From: Epiperipatus broadwayi
Lineage: Eukaryota > Onychophora > Udeonychophora > Euonychophora > Peripatidae
Reading direction: 5' to 3'
Assembly: GCA_028023455.1 (NCBI GenBank)
Contig: JAQFVV010006506.1
Location: forward strand, 496,501 to 560,500
Length of the DNA: 64,000 bases
The position numbers were made by a program, and so were the translations under genes. The notes under the pieces were generated by a model that did no database searches, was not told the origin of the DNA, and saw nothing but the letters and a program-made list of their open reading frames with translations. Positions 45,813 through 56,449 of the stretch are shown one piece after another; the stretch's first letter is position 1; each line of letters starts with the position of its first letter.

Positions 45813-48800
45813 AGAATGATTTTTTTTTTTTTGAAAAAAAAAGTTATTACTTATATCTTGACATAAGTGAAAATGATTTGTTTAGCTAAACGCAAACAGA
45901 TAATATATATATGTTTAAAGGCTAGCTCTTATTTACACAGTAAGAAAGGACAAGTATTTGGAAATAAAACTTTAAAGCAATCTGTAATGATTAATAATGA
46001 ATTTATAGTTATTGAGTACATTATAAATGGTCATACTTCCCAGTATTTATAAATAACTTTATGGCATTAATTATAGCTTATAAACGGAGAAACGTCTTGA
46101 ATGATAAAAAATTTCTACTCTCATATTTAAAAGTAATCAAAGGAAATTGGTTTTAAAAATAAAACATGTCTTGTAATATTATTAGGAAACTATTTTAAAA
46201 AAATATATATTTTAAAAGAAGCGTTTTCCTAAAAGAGGATAAAGAAATTCAGATAAAGAGATATATATTATTATTATGATATACATTTTTGAACTCGGGA
46301 TCCTATAAATAATTAAAGTGTGTTCAGCTGAAGAATTTGTTTTGTTTTATGCTGGCTTAATCTTATTATTTAAATATTTTTTTTTAAAAAATTGTTTTAA
46401 AAAAAAAAGTATCATTAAGGAACTATTGAACATTTTCGTTTGAAAATCATTGCCATGTTTATAAATGTATTAATTGAAGCTTCGAATTCAGATAGATATC
46501 TTAACCTGGATAAATTGTCTACACATTATTAAATGGAAAAACCATTACAGAGCTGAAATATAAACTTGAGTTAATGTATTTTTTTTATGGTCTGTTTTAT
46601 TGGTTTAAAAAAAAATGAAACCATAAAAATATTTATGCTATTATTTTTTTTGTAACACTTTTTGCATAAATATACAGGTAAACTAGGGTTATAATTTTAA
46701 AACGAAATAGGTTTATTAGAATGAGCAAATGTTTTTTGCCATTCTTAAGTAGATTTAGTTTATTTATTAAGCATTACACCAGCTAGTTTCTATTTAATAA
46801 TTTCAGTTATAGAGATTTAAATATCACAGTTTTATTTTCATATAAATGGGATGTTTTACTCAGCTTCATTTTAAATTTACCAAAGAAGTTTATCAGAGAG
46901 TATCCATTCATTTGTTTTATGAATGTTATCTTAATAATAACTACAAATATTTTATATTCATCAAGAAGTAAATATTCTTGCATTTAATTTACAATTTTAA
47001 AAGTCCACTAGTCACTATATTTCAGCATTTAATATTTTGTTATGTGTGCATTGTGCCTTGCCTAGAATTTTATATGCATTTAAGTTTAAAGCATTTTCTA
47101 CAGTAGTCAGTTGACACATAGTTTACTTTGTTGGTTCGAACATTGGGTATACGTTTTGTATTATTTTTATAAATTTCTTAGAAATAACTTAGTTAGTTTA
47201 AGTGAAGTATATATCTTGCTATTAGTTAATATTTGGTAGCCTCATAGAGTTAGGCTTAGTTAATAATTTTTGAATATGCTTATGGAGTAGATAAAATCCT
47301 CCATCCTTATTGTATTGTATTTCCATGATTTGATAGTGCTTGTTCCCAAAAGAGGGTTATTGTATTGTATTTTTCAGTGATGATGATCACATTTATAAGC
47401 ATTGGAAATCCCATGAGAGAGGATCATGCTTTTCTGGTGTGTTTTCCTGTTCCCAGATGTACTGTAGATGAATTCCAGACATCTTAGTTTTGCCTCAAAG
47501 TTAGGTATTTTTGAAAGCCACCATATTCTTTTCCAGCTCTGAGGAGCCTAGTATTTTTATATTTTTTGCCTATCATTCATGATGACTTAATGCTAATTCC
47601 ACCACAGTAGGTGATGTTGCATTTGTTTTTTAGATTTGTGATGACAAGATATGCTTGTTTGAGGAAATTTATTTCTTCAGGTAGTTGTAGCTAATTTAAG
47701 GCTCATAGGTATATCAATGTTTGAATTGTGTTGCTATGATAGTTTTATCAGGCACAAGCTAACCAACAATAAGTTATATTTATTTTAAAGTATGTTAAAT
47801 ATGCATATGGTATAACTGGCAATTCACACATACTAATTTAATATTTTCATCCAGAATTTCGCCGCTGGATTTGTAAGTTTGTTACATTATTAATTTTAAA
47901 ACATTGAGGGAATAATTTTATGTGGACTAAATTTATTTTTAAAAAAAAGTGTAACTGATCTCTGATGAATGACTGTCCCATACACTTAATTTAGTTTAAT
48001 TTTAATATTAGCTTAATCTGATTTAAACATATCTCTAGCTATGATATTAGTTATATCCGTGAAACTAGTGATGATATTTTTCAAAAGTATTGCTGAATAT
48101 GCTTATTCCAACTTAGCGTTTGTTAAGTTTAGGAGTATAAAATTAAGCTTAGGGTTTTCAATATAAACCTAGTTTTGTGTGTTATTCTGATTATTAGATG
48201 ACACCATAATATTAGAAATTAGTCTAATAAAGAAGAATAGTAGTGTGCTTATTAAGTACATATGATAATTAAAGTTTAAAGTATTTTTTTGAGAAAAATC
48301 TAATTATTAAAAGAAAGTAACATTGAATAACCTTTGTCTGTTATTAAGTGTATTAATGTAAATTAAATAAAACTGTTAAGAGTCCAAATACTTGTATTAA
48401 ATCTTAGTGCGGTATTGGCAATGTTTGTATTCTACTACATTTGTAAACATTTCTTCTTGGTATTAATAAACCAAATTATTATTATTTCAAAAGTTTTGTT
48501 TTGTTTGTTTTACTTTTATATAAAAAATATATTATTGTCTTGGGTTCCAAGTTCACAAAATCTTAAAAAATTTTAAAGTTATTGAATCTTCAATTCAGAC
48601 ATTCACAAGTATGTTCTAAGTTAATTAAATATAGTTGATATTGTCTTGAAAATTAAAAAAGTATGTTAAAGTAAATGATTCTCATATTGAATCACAAATA
48701 CAGATAATTGCATTATAGCAGATACATAATTAAATACTTAGTTAAAAGTTTATTTTTTTAAATTATCAGTATATCTTTTCAGACTAAAGATTATGCAATA

Positions 48801-49539
48801 TCAGATTAACAATATTAGTACTTCCGAAGAATATTTTAATTAATATTATTTTAAAAGCTGCACATTATCTTATATTCACTGCACATCATCGATCATCATC
48901 TTAAATCTTATATATTTAAAGAATTCTAATCCATTTGCATTTGAGGTCTTTAGTGGTTGTCTGTGAGTATGGAAAGGCATTAAAAGTACCCTTGCTCTTT
49001 TCTTTGCTCAAGTAATATCTTAGATAATAGGCCATTATTAGTTTAAATTTAAATTGATTCATTAAATTTTGTGAATTAATATTTGTTTTGTTTATTATTT
49101 TAAGATTGAACATATTATAATTATTTTATGGTCAGCTAAGATGTCACTTATTTATTTATTAATCACAGTAATTCTTTATTAGGCAACTTAACTTAAACTT
49201 TAATTTTGCACAAGAGTTTTAGTTTTAAAATCCCTGAGGTTATTTACTCTTGTTGTTTTAGTAAATATAATTCTGTAAGATAATCTTTTAAAGCAAAGTA
49301 TCATTAGTCTTATTCAGAGAGTGTATGATTGATTGGTAGGATTAATATGGTAATTATGGATTAGTGATTTTTAAATAATCCTTGGTATGGTTTAGTATTA
49401 GATTATTCTTAATATACTGTAGTCGTTATAGTTCAGCAGTGTTGGATTTGAGCTTTATTTGATTATACATCTCTGGATCATCATGTCTTTTCTTTAAATT
49501 TATTGTAACCCCACTGAGCCAAGTCGTTTAGAGTCTCTC

Positions 49540-50068
49540 ATTTATATTTCATTTCATCTCATTTCAATTCTATTACATTTCTTTTCATGTTATTTCTCAT
49601 ATCCTTCTATCATCTTAGCCATTTAAAACATTCGTTAAGAGTTTTTTCTATCATCTCATTTCCTTTCTCTCTCCTTTATTTCATCTTCTTCTTACATCTC
49701 TCTATTTCATATCTTTTCAATCATCTCATTTCTTTTCTCTCTCCATTATATATCATTTCTATTACTTTTCCTCATTTCTTTTCCCTCTCAATTCTTTTCT
49801 TTTCCATCATTTATCTATCATTACCTCCATGTCATTATTAGCATTATCTCTTTCTCTTTCTCTTCCTTTTTCCCCTCTCTCATTTCATTAGTAGCATTAT
49901 CTCTCTCTATATCTCTCTTATCATCTTCTCCCTCTTCCTCTCCACTTACCTTTCATCATCATCATTTTTACCTCCATTTCATAATTTTCTCCCTCTATTC
50001 TCTTCCTCTTTTATTTATTTTACTTCTTCTCTCTCTCTCTTTCTCTTTCTCCCACCCCCCTCTAATTC
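49540..50068 (+). repeat. Pyrimidine-rich tail of the large unit
   Basis: About 500 bases of nearly pure C/T with A (TTTCATTTC, CTCTCTC and ATCATC units), expanded compared with the 180-base tail of copy 1 (about 40010-40190). The frame at 49587-49841 through it is low-complexity and not a gene. Confidence 0.8.
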
Positions 50069-50072
50069 TAGT

Positions 50073-50100
50073 AGGTTACAGTATATATAAACTGTAACCT
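50073..50100. repeat. Palindrome at the end of copy 2
   Basis: AGGTTACAGT, a TATATAA centre, then ACTGTAACCT. This juxtaposes two inverted copies of the unit's terminus around a TA-rich core. Confidence 0.85.
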
Positions 50101-50104
50101 TATA

Positions 50105-53100
50105 TTTTAGTATAAAATATAAAGATCGATATAACTGGTATAAAAATTTCTCTGTCTTCTTTTTGGTGATTTGATTGCCTTGGTTTGCGTTTTTGAACAG
50201 ATTATTTTCTTGCATTCAAGATAATTTATTAGAGAGAATAAGTAATATTTTGCCTTACTTATTGTCTGTTATTTTAATGTATTTAAATTGCTTGTTTCCA
50301 TCCACTGATTTGTATCAAAATATGTTTAACTTTTTAGAAATTGACAACACATATTAAATTTAGTAAAATGTGATTGAAAATAATAATAATTTTTATTTAT
50401 TTTTAAAAATAGTCTTAGAAATTATTTTCATTGAATTAAAAAACCATTTGTTTAACTAATTTTAATTATTAAAATATATATATAGTAATTACATATGCGT
50501 TTCAATGTAAAAAAAAAAAAAGAGCGCGATTAAAGAGATCGTCTGCGATAAGGTTGCTGTTACAAAGAAAAAGAAAAAAAGAAAATGGTGTAAGAATAAA
50601 ATGAATGTAAAATATGATAAGCTTATTTTTTAAAAATAGTTAATAATTAAACGGATTTACCAAAAAGTTTTCTACAAATGTAAACATAAAATGGTGATAT
50701 TTAATAATAGAATGAAGTGCTAAATTTAAAAATCTGTTCGTCAGCTAGCCAAGTGGATAAATCGCTAATAATTTTCCAATATTTATACTTTAAAATATGT
50801 CGGAGTTTTCAAATTTAAGAGCAGAATTAATTTCAGAATCTCGGTATGTTTGGAATATTTTATTATTCTACAATTTGGCAAAACTAAATAGATGTTTTAA
50901 TTACATAAGTTTTTTAAATATGAAAACTTTCTTTTTAAAAAAGAAGAGGTTTAAAATCAATGTTAAATGTTAAAGTTATTAACATGGTTTAATATTTCCG
51001 TTTATAATTTAAAATAATATAGCATTGATTAATTTATTTAACTTTATACTGCCAGTAATGTATTTGCTAGTTAATTTGTTTACCATTTGAATAATGGAAA
51101 CAGTCTTCAAATAATTAATTAAAACTACTTTCTAATTTTATCGTTAATTTGGAATTATTAAATTATTTGCTCTAATTAGTATCCCTAAATTTAAACGTGG
51201 ATAAATAAATATTAGCCTGGATGTTATAAACTTGGAACAGTTTTATATAGAAATGTAGAATTTAATAACTTATGAAGAACATTTTCATTTAAACTCTGCG
51301 TGTCATGTTTTTTGGAATTGTTTTATATTTATGGAGCCACGTAAAATCATTAATTTAAAAGTGCTTATAATATCTAAGACAAATAGATAAAATTACATTT
51401 ATGGAATTCAACTATAATTATAATTATCACTTTGTGTATTTATTGTTCAAGACATTTTTACATGGATTTCACGGATCATATTTATTATTATAAAATGTTG
51501 TACAATTTAATTTGTCACACGCACACTAGCTAGAATTCATGTATTTAAGCAAGAATGAATCAATTTAATTTTATTGTTATATGAACTTGTATGTGAAGTT
51601 CATGAGTTATATTTTATTAGGTTTAAATTAAATTAATGGGATTGAATAAAATACTTATTCAAGGGAATAGCGCTTGCGAAAAAGCTTGAAAATTACTAAT
51701 GAATTTATGATATGTGTCAACCTCTCATGAAGTGTCTTGTGAGTCTTTCCAGAGTTCTATTCCTATACTAATGTCACTTATATTACATTGTTGCTATGTT
51801 TTTATTTTAAGCAAGATAATTTAATATATTAGTTGTCCTGATTAGTGAAACACTTTTTATTATGCATGAACCCACATCTGCTAAAATGTTAGTGTTTTCT
51901 GAATGGTCAGAATAACTGAGGAGGATGATTTTTGCACTTTAAATGTGAAGTAAATAGTAATATTGCTCTATAATGTTAAAAGGCATTAATCTGTGCTGGT
52001 GGTTAATCTGCAGATTAATTAATTGCCACTTTCTGTATTTTTACACTCATTCCTGCGCTGGTGGTTAATCCGGGGAATTGTGTAATTATATTTATTGCTT
52101 TATGATGGTGTATTAATCCACAAGGCACTCAGTGTTATATAATTCCTATGTGTAGATGAATGCATCCACAGGAATATGATTTTACTTTATAAATATAAGT
52201 TTGGGCAAAGTATTTTGGTTATTCTGCTAAAATCATCTTCTTCCATTTATAAGCATAATTTATAAGTTAAGTCATAAAGTGTAGTAGGACATTCTATTTA
52301 AGTTACCTAATAATAATTAACTGTTTGTTAATTAATATTTTATCTGAATGTAAGTTTAAATTTTCATTTTATTTAGCGTTAGCATTATAGCTAAATCATA
52401 CAAATATAATATTATTTACTACATTATTATAGGTCTACAGTATAGGTTTATTGGTTCTGGAGCTGACACATTGGATATTTCATGAGTTGATGTTGAATTT
52501 TTGTATAATTTCCTCAAGACATCAATTATAGCAAATTGTAATATAATGTATGATTAGGCTTTATAAAACTGTGCCTATGATATGTTATTGAAGGAAGCCA
52601 ATGGAACTATAATCTATTTATTTATTTTATTTATTTTTTTATGTATTTAGTTATTACATTAAACATCAATTACTTATTAGTCATAAAAATTGTAAATAAA
52701 TATTGATTTATAATTAAACTTACAGTGCCGTTGCTATTTGTCATTCATAAAATCAGAAATCATATATCTTGAATAGAGCATACATTGAAGTACATACTAT
52801 TGTCAGCATGATATAAGAGTTTTGTAATATTTTGAGAAAAACATTTGAATGCTTTTTGTCCTTGGTAGTTTATGATGTGTAAGGTACAATAAAATCCCAT
52901 TTACCTTTTCCATCATTTAAGCTTTGCGTAGTTGATTCGAGTACATGATACAAAATTGATTGATTTTATAAACTTATGAACAGATTTACCAGATAATGAC
53001 ATGATTAAATGTATTTACTTAATGTTTTAATTGTCATTCATCAGTATAACAAGAGTCTCATTGATATTTATTAAATTATAGAAAAGAACCCAAGTATTCC

Positions 53101-53370
53101 ATGTTTATTTATTATTGTAATTTTAAAATTCATAATCTTTAGTAGTTCCACAAATTATACCATCTTATTCATGGTCGGCCATAAGGTCTCATGCGATGAA
53201 AAATCGCAAATTAAGGTTTGAAGGATAATAAATTGCATACCTATGGTTTGTTTAATGTATTTTCACATACTACTATGATAGGTCTTTGCGGTACACCCTG
53301 GCTGCGACCAGATTAGATCATAACAATTTTAGGTTATATCATTAGTTTTGTTTGTGGTAATTTGCTCCAG
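50105..53370. other. No gene recognised
   Basis: AT-rich. A tRNA A-box-like TAGCCAAGTGG occurs at about 50756 without a B box. A short direct repeat (GCTGGTGGTTAATC) is at about 51998 and 52059. Confidence 0.4.
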
Positions 53371-53377
53371 ATTTCGG

Positions 53378-53580
53378 TTATAGTCTTTGGTGCATAATAT
53401 AGATGGCATGATATGCTTTTGGTTATAGTTCTTGGCACCACAATGATGGGAGCATTCAGTTAGATTGATGGGACAGTTCTTGGCTGCCCAATGATTAAAG
53501 CCATTGGTTGTAAACAATTCTATTACAGTTCTTGGTGCCAATATGGTAGGCATTGGTACGTCCCTTCATTCTATTGGGTT
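53378..53580. repeat. Degenerate minisatellite, about 50-bp unit
   Basis: Four to five imperfect units each begin with TATAGT or TACAGT, then CTTGG and an A-T-GAT or ATGG segment (starts near 53381, 53427, 53472 and 53526). The minus-strand frame 53553-53329 through it is a by-product of the repeat. Confidence 0.6.
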
Positions 53581-53661
53581 ATAGTAAGGTGGAGCTGATT
53601 ATAGTAGTTCTCCGACATCAAGGTATTAAGCTTGATTAATGATGATGGTTACAATATATAT

Positions 53662-54225
53662 ATATAAAAGAAATATTTTGTACAGACATTTTGACTTGAT
53701 ATCACACAAGTCATCTACTGGGTGGTAAATTGTAGAAAGACGGTTATAGAGGCGCTACAATCACTGATTTGAACAAAATGTTAAAACTCCATCAATGACA
53801 AAAATATTAAATTAAAATATGTTTTTTAAAAAAACCTTTCAAAATAGGAGGGAGTTTGCATATATCATCTTGCTTATTGATACAATCTTGTCTTTTTAGT
53901 ATTCAATGGCTTCTCTGATTTTACACTAGTAGAGATTATCACACCTGAATATGATCCTGGTAGTAGAAAAATCAATTTTATGAGGTCAATGTATTGTATA
54001 AAGTGAGACTGCTGATGATGATGAGTGTTGCTTAACTGCATTAGCATGTTCATCTCTCCTAAAACTGATACCATGGTTGCTCATATCTATGTAAGAAGCT
54101 TTACAATTATCACATGAGATTTTATAAACACCATGAGACTCAAGAGGGAATGAATCCTTAGACTTGATTATTCTGTTACTGATTTTTTGATGAGTAGAAA
54201 ATGCTGTATTTATATATAGCATTTT
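53662..54225 (-). pseudogene. PLE family B, left arm of an inverted pair
   Basis: The minus-strand frame 54222-53986 reads INTAFSTHQKISNRI, ESHGVYKISCDNCKASYID, then FRRDEHANAVKQHSSSS. This is the GIY-YIG domain of another Penelope-like family (HGVYKI-C-NC-SYI form), with the YIG glycine lost. Downstream frames give a degraded C-terminus, and the 3' UTR carries the family B signature also seen at 2012-2260. Confidence 0.8.
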
Positions 54226-54231
54226 AATTTA

Positions 54232-54612
54232 TGTCCAATACATGTAAAAAGACCCACAGACAGTATTGAACACATATTTAAATGCTATAATATAAATACA
54301 GCATTTTCTACTCATCAAAAAATCAGTAACATAACCAAGCCTAAGGATTCAATCCCTCTTGAATCTCATGGTGTTTATGAAATCTCCTGTGGTGATTGTA
54401 AAGCTTCCTACATGAGCAACAATTTCATCAGTGTTAGGAGAGATGAACATTTTAATGTGGTTAACCAACACTCATCATCAGCACTGTCAATCCATACAAT
54501 GAATTCAGGTTATAAAATTAATATTTCTAGTACCAGGTTCATATCCAGATGTGATAATCTCTGCCAGTGTAAAATCAGAGAAGTCATTAAGATAATAAAA
54601 AGACAAGATTGA
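54232..54612 (+). pseudogene. PLE family B, right arm coding part
   Basis: A continuous open frame without a usable start reads CPIHVKRPTDSIEHIFKCYN, then INTAFSTHQKIS, ESHGVYEISCGDCKASYM, RRDEHFNVV, SSALSIHTMNSGYKINISS and SRCDNLCQCKIREVIKIIKR. This is the linker plus GIY-YIG region up to the C-terminal REVIKIIK motif. A small deletion removes the YIG (SYMSNN), so the nuclease is dead. It is inverted relative to the 53.66-54.22 kb copy. The 57-base segment 54226-54282 belongs to this arm only. Confidence 0.82.
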
Positions 54613-54866
54613 ATCAATAAAAAAGGTAATACATGCAAACTTCCTCCTATTTGGAAAGGTTCTTTTAAAAAACATATTTTAATTTCGTTTTTTGCTACTG
54701 ATGGAGTTTTAACATTTTTTTCAAATCAGTGATTGTAGCACCTCTGCAACCATCTTTCTTTTATTTATCACCCAATAGATAACGTGTGATCAAGTTGAAA
54801 AATTAGTACATTAATATTAAAAAAATTTAACATGGATGAACCTGCAAAATATGTCTTTTATATGTA
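54613..54866 (+). repeat. PLE family B 3' UTR, right arm
   Basis: Contains AAACTTCCTCCTATTTGGAA, AATCAGTGATTGTAGC, TATTTATCACCCAATAGATA and AACATGGATGAACC, each present inverted in the left arm or in the 2012-2260 copy. Confidence 0.75.
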
Positions 54867-54892
54867 CAACACATGAAAATCTTCATATCAAT

Positions 54893-55360
54893 ATATATAT
54901 ATATATATATAGGGGAATCCAAATGTACATTACAAAAATGATATAATGATCATAAGATATTATATAAACGTGTACAGAAAGAAAATATATCTTTGGTAAA
55001 TATGAATACTCCATCAATTATATTTGATCATAATAAAACATGCAATTATGGTTTTAAATTTAATAATAGAAATATAAAAATTATTCAAATTGAAAGGTGT
55101 AGTGAAAAACGTAAAATTAATGAGGCATTGATGATATCGAGGAATAGAGGTGGTTTAATGAATAGACAATCAGCTAATATAAAGACAACAGAGTTGTGGG
55201 AAATTTAAATGGATTGAATGATGGGTAATGCAAGATTTTATTTTTTGTATGTTTGTATTAACAGTTGATAAAGATTGTCAGTGAAACAATTGAAAGTACT
55301 TCTGGTAAAGAATATATTATTTAATTTTGAATACTGTGTTAAATATATTTGTTTGAATTA
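54893..55360 (+). pseudogene. PLE family A fragment (endonuclease end and 3' UTR)
   Basis: Directly after a (TA)n run the frame reads GESKCTLQK, a stop, then YNDHKILYKRVQKENI, SIIFDHNKTCNYGFKFNN, KIIQIERCSEKRKINEAL and INRQ-type MNRQSANIKTTELWEI, stopping at 55206-55208. It matches the C-terminus of the 17-kb PLE (NRQIANIKINELWEN). The 3' UTR has TTGAAAGTACTTCTGG (about 55290) and ends in another TA run at 55361. The element is truncated just inside the YIG motif. Confidence 0.83.
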
Positions 55361-55411
55361 TATATATATATATAACGTGGAATACAATATTTTAAAGGAT
55401 GTTTTAAATGG

Positions 55412-55605
55412 AAATATTGAATGTGTGGAGTTAATCATTTATATTGATTTAATTAGAAAGTGCTTAACCTAGAACAATTGTTTCAACCCAGGGGTTGCAG
55501 TCATCCTGTCAGTTTATTTGAACCCTTGGCCTTGGGCAGGTGTTTTAGGTTAAGTGCTTTTTAATTGAGTCAATTTAAATGGATAACTCCACACATTCAA
55601 TATTT
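55412..55605. mobile_element. Fold-back MITE, 194 bp, next to an exon
   Basis: Left arm AAATATTGAATGTGTGGAGT ... AAAGTGCTTAACCTA pairs with right arm TAGGTTAAGTGCTTT ... ACTCCACACATTCAATATTT. The middle holds CAACCCAGGGGTTG, itself a small palindrome. Its right end lies 22 bases before the splice acceptor of the exon at 55628. Confidence 0.82.
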
Positions 55606-55627
55606 ATATATATATACTTATATATAG

Positions 55628-55975
55628 GTTTTAATGGAAGTTTTCACTTTGATATTTATTACATGCTACTTAATGAAGCCTTCTGTGTAATGGCAGAGGT
55701 GAATCTAATAGAAAATCCAGAAGTTAGGGCTGATTTTATTACATTTCAAATTGATAATGGTTCTCCCATTGTAACGTTTAATGTATCTGATAAACCCATA
55801 AAAAAGTCTCCTGAATTTAACAGTTTGAATGCAAATCTTCCCAGTTTTTCTTACCCAACGAGTTTATGCTTTCATCAATTTTTTAAATCAATGATTAACA
55901 GAACTTTTGGTATTTCAATGTATTTTAAAAATAATAGAGTAAATTGGTTAAATATGACTGTTTTAGCTGGATTAG
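55628..55975 (+). CDS. Internal exon of an unidentified host gene
   Basis: A 348-nt open segment lies between an acceptor (TTATATATAG at 55618-55627) and a strong donor (GTAAGTG from 55976). The frame enters and leaves in phase 1, so the exon is symmetric (116 codons), as is common for extracellular modules. The sequence reads FNGSFHFDIYYMLLNEAFCV ... VRADFITFQIDNGSPIVTF ... MINRTFGISMYF ... WLNMTVLAGLG. It has two cysteines and possible N-glycosylation sites (NGS, NVS, NRT, NMT). Composition is much less repetitive than neighbouring DNA. No domain family was recognised. The next exon may be at 61861. Confidence 0.6.
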
Positions 55976-56019
55976 GTAAGTGAATTTTGTTTTTTAATTT
56001 TTTATATTCCAAATATTCC

Positions 56020-56052
56020 TACTCACACGCACGCACACACACACACATATAT
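56020..56052. repeat. (CA)n microsatellite
   Basis: CACACG/CACACA run followed by TATATA, inside the intron after the exon. Confidence 0.9.
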
Positions 56053-56330
56053 AATTAGATACCAACCAGTAACCACCTAAACATTCACAGTAAAAATAGT
56101 AATCAATATCTCTCATTGCTGTCAACCTTTTAATAGCAAGAATGGAAATCCATTCTTACTAATGGTCTGTTGAATATATATGGACACTTAAAGATTGTAA
56201 TTTGACTACAGAGTATGAAATATTGATACAATGAAGTTTAAATAAACCTCTTTAAACGTGAAATATATATATATATATATCACACGCAAATTTATAAATA
56301 AATATTTATAAATATATATATATAGTAAAA

Positions 56331-56449
56331 TAATCCACTAGAATAAAACTACAAATTTTTTTAAAAATGCCTGTATAAAATTAGATATTAGTCTTCAATT
56401 TTATATAGGCATTTTTTTAAAAAATTTGTACTTTTATTCTAGTGGATTA
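56331..56449. mobile_element. Fold-back MITE, 119 bp, in a TA target
   Basis: TAATCCACTAGAATAAAACT and AGTTTTATTCTAGTGGATTA-type ends (the right has one change) pair over about 50 bp per arm, with a 14-base loop. Both flanks are TATATA. Confidence 0.88.

Larger units (their letters stand above)
44418..50080. repeat. Large direct-repeat unit, copy 2 (5.7 kb)
   Basis: Same order of landmarks as copy 1, starting TGTACCTAACTG after (TA)n and ending AGTAGGTTACA before TATATA. The two termini are near-inverted repeats (TGTACCTAACT against TGTAACCTACT). It carries the longer version of the small frame (45549-45812), an extra stretch of about 160 bp near 48220-48380 and a much longer pyrimidine-rich tail. 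The end is followed at once by an inverted copy of its own last ten bases (ACTGTAACCT, 50091-50100). Confidence 0.85.

Noticed and set aside
49587-49841. 84-codon frame rich in Ser, Phe and Leu
   Set aside because: Lies wholly in the pyrimidine-rich tail of the large repeat; low complexity with no equivalent in the other copy.
50750-50790. tRNA A-box-like TAGCCAAGTGGATAAATCGC
   Set aside because: No B box at the right distance; at best a SINE head fragment, too little to call.
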